The notes under the pieces: generated by a model | Seen by the model: the letters and a program-made list of their open reading frames with translations, nothing else | Told to the model about the DNA's origin: nothing | Databases searched by the model: none | Position numbers and translations under genes: made by a program | DNA from: Streptomyces profundus | Lineage (GTDB): Bacteria > Actinomycetota > Actinomycetes > Streptomycetales > Streptomycetaceae | NCBI RefSeq assembly: GCF_020740535.1 | Contig: NZ_CP082362.1 | Span: 6,011,501 to 6,075,500, forward strand | DNA: 64,000 bases | Direction of reading: 5' to 3' | Shown here: in pieces, positions 1 to 8,415 of the stretch | How positions within the stretch are numbered: the stretch's first letter is position 1 | Layout of the letters: the number at the start of each line of letters is the position of its first letter

Positions 1-3000
1 CTGGTGCTGGAGCGGTTGTCGGACGCGCGGCGGAACGGGCATCCGGTGCTTGCCGTGGTGGCCGGTTCGGCGGTGAACCAGGACGGCGCGTCCAACGGTC
101 TGACGGCGCCGAACGGTCCGTCCCAACAGCGGGTGATCCGGCAGGCGTTGGCGTCGGCGGGGCTCACGACCGCCGATGTGGACGTGGTGGAGGCGCATGG
201 CACGGGGACGACGCTGGGCGACCCGATCGAGGCGCAGGCGCTGCTGGCCACCTACGGCCAGGACCGCGACCCCGAACGTCCGCTCTGGCTGGGGTCGTTG
301 AAGTCGAACATCGGCCACACCCAGGCCGCCGCCGGCGTGGGCGGCGTGATCAAGATGGTGATGGCGCTGCGGAACGGGACGCTCCCGAAGACGCTGCATG
401 TGGACGAGCCCACCCCCCATGTCGACTGGTCGGAGGGCGCGGTGGAGTTGCTGACCGAGACCCGTCCCTGGGACTCGGGCAGCACCAGAAGGGCGGGCGT
501 CTCCTCCTTCGGCATGAGTGGGACGAACGCGCATGTGATTGTGGAGGAGGCGCCGGAGGTTGGCGATGCTCCGGTGTCGGAGCCTGGGTTGGGTGTGGTG
601 CCGTGGGTGTTGTCGGGGCGTTCGGTGGGTGCGGTGCGGGAGGCTGCTGGTCGGTTGGCGTCGGTGGATGCTGATGTTGCCGATGTGGCGTTCTCGTTGG
701 CGGGTCGTTCGGTGTTTGAGCATCGGGCCGTGGTGGTGGGCGGGGATCGTGCGGGGTTGGCGGCGTTGGCTTCGGGTGTGCCGGCGGCTTCGGTGGTGTC
801 GGGGTCCGTTGGTGCTGTCGGTGGTGGTGTGGTGATGGTTTTCCCTGGTCAGGGTTCGCAGTGGTTGGGGATGGCGGCGGGGTTGTGGGAGTCGTCTCCG
901 GTGTTCCGGGAGTCGATGCTGGCGTGTGGTGAGGCGCTGAAGCCTTTTGTGGACTGGGACCTTGAGGTAGCTCTCGCTGATGAGGGGTTGTTGTCGCGGG
1001 TTGATGTGGTGCAGCCGGTGTTGTGGGCGGTGATGGTGTCGTTGGCGCGGGTGTGGGAGTCGTTTGGTGTGGTGCCTTCTGCGGTGGTGGGTCATTCGCA
1101 GGGGGAGATTGCCGCTGCGGTGGTGGCGGGTGGGTTGTCTCTTGGGGATGGTGCGCGGGTGGTGGCGTTGCGGTCGCGGTTGATCGCTGGCCGGCTCGCT
1201 GGTGGTGGTGGGATGGTGTCGGTGCCGCTGCCGGTGGATCAGTTGGAGTTGCCGGTGGGTGTGTCGGTTGCGGCGGTGAACGGTCCGAACTCGGTGGTGG
1301 TGGCCGGTGAAGTGGCCGGCTTGGAAACGGTGTTGGGGTCGGTTGAGCGGTCTCGTCGTATCGCCGTGGACTATGCCTCGCACTCCGCTCAGGTCGAGGT
1401 GATCCGGGACGAACTGCTCGATGTGCTGGCGCCGGTCGCGCCCAAGTCCGGTCGGGTGCCGTTCTACTCGGCGCTGACGGGCGGCCTGATCGACACGGCG
1501 GGGTTGAACGCCGCGTACTGGTTCGAGAATCTGCGGAACACGGTCGACTTCCAGGGCGCCACCCAGGCGCTGCTCGCGGACGGGTTCAGCACCTTTGTCG
1601 AGGTGTCCGCCCACCCGGTCCTTGGCGTTGGTCTGCGGGAGACGGTGGAGGACGCGGGGGCCGAGGCGGTGGTGTTGGGCACGTTGCGGCGTGACCAGGG
1701 TGGTATGGAGCGGATGCTGCTCTCCCTGGGCGAAGCCTTCGTCAACGGCGTGGACGTCGACTGGGGGTTGAGCGGACGGCGGGTCGAGCTGCCGACCTAC
1801 CCGTTCCAACGTCAGCGCTACTGGCCCGAGTTCGCCCCCGCCGAACAGGAAGCCGTCGATGGCGAGTTCTGGGAGGCCGTGGAGAACGGGGACATCGAGC
1901 TCGACGAGTCCGCGCGGGACGCGCTCACCTCCTGGCGTCGGGACCGGGTGGAGAAGTCGACCGCCGACTCCTGGCGTTACCGCGTCGACTGGACGCAGCT
2001 CTCCGACGTCGCCGCGCCTGTCCTCGGCGGACGGTGGCTGGTGCTGCGTCCGGAGCGGGAGACCGAGTTCGTCGACGCGGTGGTCGACGGGCTGCGCGCC
2101 CACGGCGCCGAGGTCGTCGACGAGCCGACCGGCGAGATCGCCGGCGTGGTGTCGTTGCTCGCGCTGGACGACACCCCGCTCGGCAGCGGAGTGACCGCGG
2201 GGCTCACCCGAACGGTCCGCGCGGTACAGGACGCCGTCGACGCGCCGCTCTGGTGCCTCACCCGAGGGGGCGTGTCCGTCGGTGGCGGTGGCCACGACCA
2301 GGCCGACGGAATCCGGCCCGACCAGGCGGCGATCTGGGGCCTGGGCCGGGTGGCCGGCCTTGAGCAGCCGCAGAACTGGGGCGGCCTGGTGGATCTGCCG
2401 GCGGAGGTCGGCACTTCGGAGATCGGCCGGCTCGTCTCCGTCCTCGCCGGCGATCTGGGAGAGGACCAGCTCGCGATCCGCCCTTCGGGAACGTTCGCCC
2501 GCCGCTTCGTGCCGGCCGGCACGACCAGGGCCGGCCGGCCCTGGCACCCGTCGGGCACCGTTCTGATCACCGGCGGCACGGGCGCGTTGGGCGGTCGTCT
2601 CGCCCGCTGGCTGGGCGAGTTGGGCGCCGAGCATCTGCTGCTCACCAGTAGGCGCGGCCTGGCGGCGCCCGGTGCCCCGGAGCTGCGGGACGAACTGACG
2701 CGGCTCGGGGCCCGGGTCACCGTCGCCTCCTGCGACGTCGCCGACCGCGACGCCCTCGCGGTGCTGCTCGACGAGCACCAGGTCGACGCGGTCTTCCACA
2801 CCGCTGGTGTGCTGGACGACGGGGTGCTCGCCTCGCTCACACCGGAGCGGTTCGAGACCGTCTTCCGGCCCAAGGTGGCCTCCGCGATCCATCTGCACGA
2901 GCTGACGAAGGACCGTGAACTGTCGGCGTTCGTGCTGTTCTCCTCCACCTCGGGGGTCTTCGGCAGCCCGGGCCAGGGCAACTACGCGGCGGCCAACGCC

Positions 3001-3846
3001 TATCTGGACGCGCTCGCCCAGCGGCGCCGCGCCGCCGGGCTGACCGCCACCTCCGTGGCGTGGGGCCCCTGGGCCGAGGGCGGGCTGGTCGGCTCCGCCG
3101 CCGAGCGCATGCGCCGCAGCGGCGTCCCCCCGATGCGCCCCGACCTGGCGATCTCCGCGCTGCACCGGGCCCTCGACCTGGACGACACGGCGCTCGCCGT
3201 CGCCGACATGGACTGGGCGGCGTTCATCCCGGGCTTCACCTCCGCCCGGCCGTCCCCGCTGCTGAGCGACGTGCCCGAGGTGCGCGCGCTGCGGACGGCG
3301 GATACGGCGGCGGCGCCCGGCGGTCCCCCGCTCGCCGACCAGCTCTCCCGGCTCAACGAGGCGGACCAGCACCGGCTGCTGGTCGACATGATCAGGACCC
3401 GTGCCGCCGCCGTGCTCGGGCTGCCAGACCCGAGCGCCGTCGATGCCGAACGCGCCTTCAGGGACCTGGGGTTCGACTCGCTGACCGCGGTGGAACTGCG
3501 CAACGCCCTGGGCACCGCCACCGGTCTGCGGCTACCGGCGACCATCGTCTTCGACCAGCCGAACACGGCGGTTCTCGCCAAGCACCTGCGCGCCGAACTC
3601 GCCCCGGAGAGCGGGGGTTCGGTGCTGGACGACCTGGAACGTCTTGAGGTCGGCCTGGTCGGTCTCGAAGCCGACAACCTGACCCGGACGAAGATCACCG
3701 CCCGGCTCAACGCCCTCATGGCGAAGTGGAACAACACGGAGCCGGGCGGCGCGGACGCGGCCACGGATCTCGACTCAGCGACCGACGACGAGATCTTCGC
3801 CTTTATCAACGAGGAGTTCGGCAGGGAGTCAGGCGCCGGGCAGTGA
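1..3846 (+). CDS. Modular type I polyketide synthase, 3' part (KS-AT-KR-ACP)
   Basis: The frame is open from the first base, so the 5' end is outside the window. Numbering from base 1, residues 1-185 are the C-terminal part of a ketosynthase with both catalytic histidines (HGTGT, His66; NIGHT, His106). The AT follows with GHSQG (Ser366) and YASH (458-461), which are methylmalonyl-CoA signatures. No dehydratase or enoylreductase lies between AT and KR. The KR has a GGTGALGG cofactor motif near 858, an LDD motif at 938-940 (B-type stereochemistry) and catalytic Tyr995, so it should be active. The ACP phosphopantetheine serine is Ser1160 in LGFDSL. The last 80 residues form an acidic helical C-terminal docking tail and there is no thioesterase, so the chain passes to another PKS protein not visible here. 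The module should add a methyl-branched beta-hydroxy unit. Confidence 0.97.
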   Translation: MVLERLSDARRNGHPVLAVVAGSAVNQDGASNGLTAPNGPSQQRVIRQALASAGLTTADVDVVEAHGTGTTLGDPIEAQALLATYGQDRDPERPLWLGSLKSNIGHTQAAAGVGGVIKMVMALRNGTLPKTLHVDEPTPHVDWSEGAVELLTETRPWDSGSTRRAGVSSFGMSGTNAHVIVEEAPEVGDAPVSEPGLGVVPWVLSGRSVGAVREAAGRLASVDADVADVAFSLAGRSVFEHRAVVVGGDRAGLAALASGVPAASVVSGSVGAVGGGVVMVFPGQGSQWLGMAAGLWESSPVFRESMLACGEALKPFVDWDLEVALADEGLLSRVDVVQPVLWAVMVSLARVWESFGVVPSAVVGHSQGEIAAAVVAGGLSLGDGARVVALRSRLIAGRLAGGGGMVSVPLPVDQLELPVGVSVAAVNGPNSVVVAGEVAGLETVLGSVERSRRIAVDYASHSAQVEVIRDELLDVLAPVAPKSGRVPFYSALTGGLIDTAGLNAAYWFENLRNTVDFQGATQALLADGFSTFVEVSAHPVLGVGLRETVEDAGAEAVVLGTLRRDQGGMERMLLSLGEAFVNGVDVDWGLSGRRVELPTYPFQRQRYWPEFAPAEQEAVDGEFWEAVENGDIELDESARDALTSWRRDRVEKSTADSWRYRVDWTQLSDVAAPVLGGRWLVLRPERETEFVDAVVDGLRAHGAEVVDEPTGEIAGVVSLLALDDTPLGSGVTAGLTRTVRAVQDAVDAPLWCLTRGGVSVGGGGHDQADGIRPDQAAIWGLGRVAGLEQPQNWGGLVDLPAEVGTSEIGRLVSVLAGDLGEDQLAIRPSGTFARRFVPAGTTRAGRPWHPSGTVLITGGTGALGGRLARWLGELGAEHLLLTSRRGLAAPGAPELRDELTRLGARVTVASCDVADRDALAVLLDEHQVDAVFHTAGVLDDGVLASLTPERFETVFRPKVASAIHLHELTKDRELSAFVLFSSTSGVFGSPGQGNYAAANAYLDALAQRRRAAGLTATSVAWGPWAEGGLVGSAAERMRRSGVPPMRPDLAISALHRALDLDDTALAVADMDWAAFIPGFTSARPSPLLSDVPEVRALRTADTAAAPGGPPLADQLSRLNEADQHRLLVDMIRTRAAAVLGLPDPSAVDAERAFRDLGFDSLTAVELRNALGTATGLRLPATIVFDQPNTAVLAKHLRAELAPESGGSVLDDLERLEVGLVGLEADNLTRTKITARLNALMAKWNNTEPGGADAATDLDSATDDEIFAFINEEFGRESGAGQ

Positions 3847-3862
3847 CCCGCGCGATCCGGCG

Positions 3863-3895
3863 CGGTTAGGGGTGTTCAGCGCCCGGTTAGGGGTG
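3863..3895 (+). promoter_or_regulatory. 12-bp direct repeat upstream of the sugar operon
   Basis: CGGTTAGGGGTG occurs twice, at 3863-3874 and 3884-3895, exactly 21 bp (two helical turns) apart, in the 153-bp gap between the PKS gene and the C-methyltransferase. The phase and position suggest a tandem activator site. TTAGGGG resembles a half site of LuxR-type (LAL) antibiotic cluster activators, but this is inference. Confidence 0.4.
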
Positions 3896-3999
3896 CTGGG
3901 CCGATTTTCGATCCACAACACTGCTGGCGGGAAGCGCCCCCGCCGCAGCTCGACAGCATCCGTAGCGACACGACGTTCCGCACGTCGGTTGGAGAACAC

Positions 4000-5244
4000 A
4001 TGACCGCCATCTCCGCATGCCGTGTCTGCGGCAACCGCTCCCTCATTCCCGTGATCGATCTGGGCGACCAGGCCCTGACCAGCATCTTCCCGCGCAGCCG
4101 GGCGGAGGTGGTGCCAACGGGGCCGCTTGACCTGGTCAGATGCTCCCCGGACGGCTGCGGACTCGTCCAGTTGCGGCACACCGCTGATCTGACGATGATC
4201 CACGGGGACCACTACGAGTACCGGTCAGGAATTCGGCCGTACATGATCAACCATCTGCGGAGCAAGGTCGAGGCGGTCCTGCGGGTGGTGGATCTCGAAT
4301 CCACCGATCTGGTCCTGGACATCGGCAGCAACGACTCCACTCTTCTCCAGGCGTATCCGTCCGATGGACCCACACTGGTCGGCGTGGATCCCACCGGGGA
4401 GAAGCTGCGTGAGTTCTATCCGCCGCATATCGAGCTGATCCCTGACTTCTTCACCCGGGAGAAGTTCCAGGAGCGGTACGGCGACCGCAAGGCCAAGATC
4501 GTCACCTCCATCGCGATGTTCTACAACCTGCCTGACCCGATGGGCTTCATGCGCGATGTGCACGCCATCCTCGCCGACGACGGCGTGTGGATGATCGAGG
4601 TCAGCAACCTCACGTCGATGATCGACGCCACCGCCTACGACGTGATGTGTCACGAGCATCTGGAGCTCTACGCGCTGCGCCAGATCGAGTGGATGGCCGA
4701 CCGGGTCGGTTTCACGGTGGTGCGGGCCGAGATCACCGAGGTCTACAACGGCAGCCTCTGCGTCATCCTCGCCAAGTCCCCCACCCGCTACCGCGTGGAC
4801 GAGGCCGGCATCGAGGAGCTGCGCCGGATCGAGGCCGCCGGAGGGCTGGACACCATGGCCCCGTTCGAGGCGTTCGCCACCCGCGTCCGCGACCACCGCG
4901 ACCAGCTGCGGGAGTTCCTGGACAGCAGCCGGAAGGCCGGCCGGCTCACCGTCGGCTACGGCGCGTCCATCAAGGGCAATGTGATCCTCCAGTACTGCGG
5001 CCTCACCGAGGAGGACCTGCCGTGCATCGGCGAGGTCAGCCCGGGGAAGGCCGGCGGGTTCTCGCCCGGCAGCGGCATCCCCGTGGTCACCGAGGAGGAG
5101 GCGAAGGCGCTGGGCCCCGACCAACTCCTCGTTCTCCCCTGGATCTACCGCGCCGGCTTCGTCGAACGGGAGACGGAGTTCATGGCAGGCGGCGGCAAGT
5201 TGGTCTTCGCGCTGCCGACGCTCGACATCGTGACCGCCAAGTAA
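4000..5244 (+). CDS. NDP-hexose C-methyltransferase (TylCIII/EvaC/TcaB9 family)
   Basis: The 414-residue protein has the three-part layout of sugar C-methyltransferases. An N-terminal zinc site is formed by Cys7, Cys10, Cys48 and Cys53. A SAM fold follows with VLDIGSND near residues 106-113. The catalytic HEHLEL segment (Glu/His pair known from TcaB9) comes next, and the C-terminal domain carries YGASIKGN. These enzymes methylate C-3 of a TDP-4-keto-2,6-dideoxy sugar using SAM. GGAGAA at 3991-3996 is the ribosome site. It is the first gene of a four-gene unit and is followed after 14 bases by the aminotransferase. The vancosamine enzyme EvaC is the closest functional model. Exact substrate is inferred from neighbours. 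Confidence 0.9.
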   Translation: MTAISACRVCGNRSLIPVIDLGDQALTSIFPRSRAEVVPTGPLDLVRCSPDGCGLVQLRHTADLTMIHGDHYEYRSGIRPYMINHLRSKVEAVLRVVDLESTDLVLDIGSNDSTLLQAYPSDGPTLVGVDPTGEKLREFYPPHIELIPDFFTREKFQERYGDRKAKIVTSIAMFYNLPDPMGFMRDVHAILADDGVWMIEVSNLTSMIDATAYDVMCHEHLELYALRQIEWMADRVGFTVVRAEITEVYNGSLCVILAKSPTRYRVDEAGIEELRRIEAAGGLDTMAPFEAFATRVRDHRDQLREFLDSSRKAGRLTVGYGASIKGNVILQYCGLTEEDLPCIGEVSPGKAGGFSPGSGIPVVTEEEAKALGPDQLLVLPWIYRAGFVERETEFMAGGGKLVFALPTLDIVTAK

Positions 5245-5258
5245 CAGGAGAGAACGAC

Positions 5259-6371
5259 GTGACCACGCGTGTATGGGACTACCTGGACGAGTACGGCAGC
5301 GAACGGGAGGACATCCTGGACGCCGTCTCCACCGTCTTCGAATCCGGCCAGTTGGTCCTCGGCCAGAGCGTCAACAACTTCGAGGCGGAGTTCGCCCGTT
5401 ACCACGGTGTCGGACACTGCACCAGCGTCGACAACGGGACCAACGCCATCAAGCTGGGCCTGGAGGCCCTCGGTATCGGTCCCGGCGACGAGGTCATCAC
5501 CGTCTCGAACACGGCGGCGCCCACCGTGATCGCGATCGTCGGCGCCGGTGCCACCCCGGTCTTCGTCGATGTCCGCGAGGACGACTTCCTGATGGACACC
5601 GACCAGGTCGAGGCGGCCATCACGCCCAGGACCAAGGCGCTGGTCCCGGTGCACCTGTACGGGCAGTGCGTGGACATGGCGCCGCTTGAGCGGCTGGCCG
5701 AGCGGCACGGGCTGAAGATCCTGGAGGACTGCGCCCAGGCGCACGGCGCCCGGCACCACGGGCGGATCGCCGGCTCGATGGGCGACGCGGCGGCGTTCTC
5801 CTTCTACCCGACCAAGGTCCTCGGCGCCTACGGCGACGGCGGCGCGGTCATCAGCCCGTCCGAGGAGGTGAACGCGGCGATGCGCCAACTGCGGTACTAC
5901 GGCATGGAGAAGGTCTACTACGTGGTGCGGAGCCCGGGACACAACTCCCGCCTGGACGAGGTGCAGGCCGAGATCCTGCGGCGCAAGCTGACCCGCCTGG
6001 ACGCCTATGTCGCCGGCCGCAACGAGGTGGCGCGCCGCTACGAGAAGGAGCTGGGCGACGTCGACGGCCTGCTGCTGCCGAGGACAAGCCCTGGCAACAC
6101 GCATGTCTACTACGTCTATGTCGTCCGCCATCCGCGCCGCGACGACATCATCGAGGCGCTCAAGCGGTTCGACATCTCGCTCAACATCAGCTACCCCTGG
6201 CCGGTGCACACCATGTCGGGATTCGCCGACCTCGGGTATCGGGAGGGCTCGCTCCCCGTCACGGAGCGGTTGGCGAAGGAGATCTTCTCGCTGCCGATGT
6301 ACCCCTCGTTGCCCACCGACACCCAGGACAAGGTCATCGGCGCGCTGCGCGACGTGCTGAGCGGTCTGTAG
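5259..6371 (+). CDS. PLP-dependent sugar aminotransferase (DegT/DnrJ/EryC1/StrS; EvaB-like)
   Basis: The 370-residue protein is a DegT/DnrJ/EryC1/StrS aminotransferase. Lys186 in [15 protein letters not shown] is the expected PLP Schiff-base lysine, and [19 protein letters not shown] is the phosphate-binding part. The GTG start at 5259 is chosen because CAGGAGAG lies 8 bases upstream and the N-terminus MTTRVWDYL is typical of the family; the same frame is open further upstream only as a shadow of the methyltransferase. Next to a C-3 methyltransferase, the likely reaction is transamination at C-3 of a 3,4-diketo-type dideoxyhexose, as for EvaB in vancosamine formation. A C-4 aminotransferase cannot be excluded from sequence alone. 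Confidence 0.93.
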   Translation: MTTRVWDYLDEYGSEREDILDAVSTVFESGQLVLGQSVNNFEAEFARYHGVGHCTSVDNGTNAIKLGLEALGIGPGDEVITVSNTAAPTVIAIVGAGATPVFVDVREDDFLMDTDQVEAAITPRTKALVPVHLYGQCVDMAPLERLAERHGLKILEDCAQAHGARHHGRIAGSMGDAAAFSFYPTKVLGAYGDGGAVISPSEEVNAAMRQLRYYGMEKVYYVVRSPGHNSRLDEVQAEILRRKLTRLDAYVAGRNEVARRYEKELGDVDGLLLPRTSPGNTHVYYVYVVRHPRRDDIIEALKRFDISLNISYPWPVHTMSGFADLGYREGSLPVTERLAKEIFSLPMYPSLPTDTQDKVIGALRDVLSGL

Positions 6372-6397
6372 GCCCGAGGCCAGAAAGCGAGTTGCTT

Positions 6398-6991
6398 GTG
6401 GACATCGAGAAGCTGGACATCGAGGGGGCGTTCGCGTTCACGCCGCCCGTCTACCGGGACCAACGCGGCCTGTTCACCACGCCGTTCGAAGGCGCCGCCT
6501 TCGCCGAGGCCACCGGACGACCGCTGTTCACGGTCGGCCAGGTCAGTCACAACGTGTCGGCCGCCGGAGTGCTGCGGGGCATCCACTACACGGCCGTGCC
6601 CCCGGGGAAGGCCAAGTACGTCTACAGCCCCCACGGCCGGGTGCGGGACTTCATGGTGGACCTCCGGGTGGGCTCGCCCACCTTCGGCCGGTGGACGGAG
6701 CACCAGCTCGGCGGCGACACCGGCCGCGCGGTGTACATCCCGGTCGGCGTGGGGCACGCCTTCCAGGCCGAGGAGGACGACTCGATCGTGGTCTATGTGA
6801 TGCCGGGCCACTACGTCCCGGCCAACGAGCTGACGGTCTCCCCGCTGGATCCGGCGATCGGTCTGCCGGTGGCGACCGAACCCCATCTGCTGTCCCAGCG
6901 GGACGCCGAGGCGCCGACCCTGGCCGAGGCCGGGGAACGAGGGCTGCTGCCCGACTACGACCGCTGCCGGGAACTGGAGTTGACGCTGTGA
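6398..6991 (+). CDS. dTDP-4-keto-6-deoxyhexose 3,5-epimerase (RmlC/EvaD-like)
   Basis: The 197-residue protein is an RmlC-type cupin. RGIHY carries the catalytic histidine, and DLR and the later GHAF segment match the family core. It epimerises the 4-keto sugar at C-5 (and/or C-3), so the final sugar is probably of the L-series. GTG at 6398 gives an N-terminus of family length; TTG at 6392 in the same frame is an alternative. The upstream GAAAGCGAG is a weak ribosome site. Its stop overlaps the next start (GTGA), showing translational coupling to the ketoreductase. Confidence 0.9.
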   Translation: MDIEKLDIEGAFAFTPPVYRDQRGLFTTPFEGAAFAEATGRPLFTVGQVSHNVSAAGVLRGIHYTAVPPGKAKYVYSPHGRVRDFMVDLRVGSPTFGRWTEHQLGGDTGRAVYIPVGVGHAFQAEEDDSIVVYVMPGHYVPANELTVSPLDPAIGLPVATEPHLLSQRDAEAPTLAEAGERGLLPDYDRCRELELTL

Positions 6992-7971
6992 GCGACCGAC
7001 CGCGCGTCGTGCTGCTGGGCGCGACCGGCTTCGTCGGCTCGACGATCCTCGCCGAGCTGGCCCGCGAGCCCCTGCGGGTCCGGGCCGTCGCCCGCCGCGA
7101 GGCGCTCCCACCGGCCGACGCGGTCGCCGACGTCGAGGTGCGGACCGCCGATCTGACCGAGCCGGGCGCCGTGGCCGAAGCGGTCGCCGACGCCGATGTC
7201 GTCATCCACTCGATCGCCTATATCGCCGGCTCGTCCAGCTGGCGGATCGAGGACGGCGACAAGGCCGCCGAACGCGTCAACGTCGATCTGGTGCGGGACG
7301 TGGTGCGGGCGCTGCGTGACCGCCCCGGGACTGGCCTGCTGTTCGTCGGCGCCTGCTCCCAGGTGGGCCCCTCCCAGAAGGCGGTGCTGGACGGCAGCGA
7401 ACCGGACGAGCCCAAGGGCGAGTACGACCGGCAGAAGCTGGCCGCCGAACGGATCGTGCTGGACGCCACGGCCGCCGGCCTGGTGCGGGGCGCCTCGATC
7501 CGGCTGCCCACGGTGTTCGGGCCCAGCGCCCACCCGGAGACCAGGGACAAGGGGGTCGTCTCGCTGATGGCGGGGCGCGCCCTGGCCGGGCAGCCGATCA
7601 CCATGTGGCACGACGGCACGGTCCGCCGGGACCTGCTCCCCGTGCGGGACGTGGCGCGCGCGCTGGTCGCCGCGCTCGGCCACGTCGACGCGCTGGCCGG
7701 CCGCCACTGGCTGTTGGGCACGGGCGTCGGCTCCCCGCTCGGCGACGTGTTCCGCACGGTCGCCGGGCTGGTCGCCGAGCGCACCGGCAAGCCGGAGGTG
7801 CCCGTCCTCTCGGTGGATCCGCCGGAGTACGCGGAGACGACGGACTTCCGCGACGTGGTGATCGACCCGTCGCGGTTCGCCTCGGTGACCGGCTGGCGCG
7901 CGCGGACGCCGCTGTCGGAGGCGCTGCGGGAGACCGTGGAGCACTGCCACACGGCGGCCGAGGCCCGCTGA
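6988..7971 (+). CDS. dTDP-4-keto-6-deoxyhexose 4-ketoreductase (EvaE/TylCIV-like)
   Basis: The 327-residue protein is an extended short-chain dehydrogenase of the NAD-dependent epimerase/dehydratase family. GATGFVG near the N-terminus binds NAD(P)H, and YDRQK supplies the catalytic Tyr-x3-Lys. It would reduce the C-4 ketone as the last step of sugar biosynthesis before transfer. The GTG start overlaps the epimerase stop by four bases. It is the last gene of the sugar unit, and the hairpin beginning 19 bases after its stop ends the operon. The 2,3-dehydratase and glycosyltransferase needed for the pathway are not in this window. Confidence 0.9.
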   Translation: MSDRPRVVLLGATGFVGSTILAELAREPLRVRAVARREALPPADAVADVEVRTADLTEPGAVAEAVADADVVIHSIAYIAGSSSWRIEDGDKAAERVNVDLVRDVVRALRDRPGTGLLFVGACSQVGPSQKAVLDGSEPDEPKGEYDRQKLAAERIVLDATAAGLVRGASIRLPTVFGPSAHPETRDKGVVSLMAGRALAGQPITMWHDGTVRRDLLPVRDVARALVAALGHVDALAGRHWLLGTGVGSPLGDVFRTVAGLVAERTGKPEVPVLSVDPPEYAETTDFRDVVIDPSRFASVTGWRARTPLSEALRETVEHCHTAAEAR

Positions 7972-7990
7972 ACACCTGACCGCCCGACCC

Positions 7991-8026
7991 GGCCCGCCCG
8001 CCCCGACCACCGGGGGCGGGCGGGCC
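7991..8026 (+). terminator. Strong hairpin terminator ending the sugar operon
   Basis: Arms 7991-8004 and 8013-8026 are perfectly complementary (GGCCCGCCCGCCCC with its reverse complement) around an 8-base loop. There is no T-run, as is usual in actinomycetes. Confidence 0.8.
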
Positions 8027-8411
8027 TTCGCGCTGCCCGTGGCGCTTCGGGGGCCGGTCATCCGCCATGCCGCCTCCGTGCCGTGACCGCCGGATGTCGG
8101 CGATCCGGCGCCTCGGCGTTGACGCAAATTCCTTGCGGTTCTTGCGGGTTGTCGGCCCGGCGTGTCGAGGACGGGCGTAAGCGGCAGTTCAACGGGGTCA
8201 CGTCGTTTGCGTGCCGCGCGCAACCAGTTGGCGGGGCCGCCGAGTTGGCGAGCAAGAAGGCGTGCGCGACCTGTGGACACCTTGGCATGCTCCTGCAACT
8301 CTCTGATGTCAATACGCAAAATCATGCGCGCACGATGCATGGTCATGCGTGCCGTCGGGATGGGCCAGGGACGCCTGCCAGGGATGAGGGCACAGGGATG
8401 AGAGGCCAGGG
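8027..8411. other. Gene-free stretch: likely control region of the glycanase gene
   Basis: No convincing gene lies between the terminator and 8412. Visible elements are CGCAA-N5-TTGCG at 8123-8137 followed by a third half site CTTGCGG at 8141-8147, a TTGACG -35-like hexamer at 8119-8124, and 14-bp repeats ending at the next start codon. Base composition is lower in GC than the flanks, as expected of a promoter region. Confidence 0.5.
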
Positions 8412-8415
8412 ATGA
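8379..8415 (+). repeat. 14-bp tandem repeats with overlapping ATGA stop-start units
   Basis: CAGGGATGAG-type units place ATG codons at 8384, 8398 and 8412, exactly 14 bases apart. The frames from 8384 and 8398 run five codons and stop at TGA triplets that overlap the next ATG (ATGA). The third ATG starts the glycanase gene; GAGAGG at 8400-8405 is its ribosome site. Confidence 0.55.

Noticed and set aside
4587..5258. N-terminal extension of the aminotransferase frame
   Set aside because: Residues before GTG 5259 are Arg/Pro-rich shadow of the methyltransferase. The ribosome site and family N-terminus place the start at 5259.
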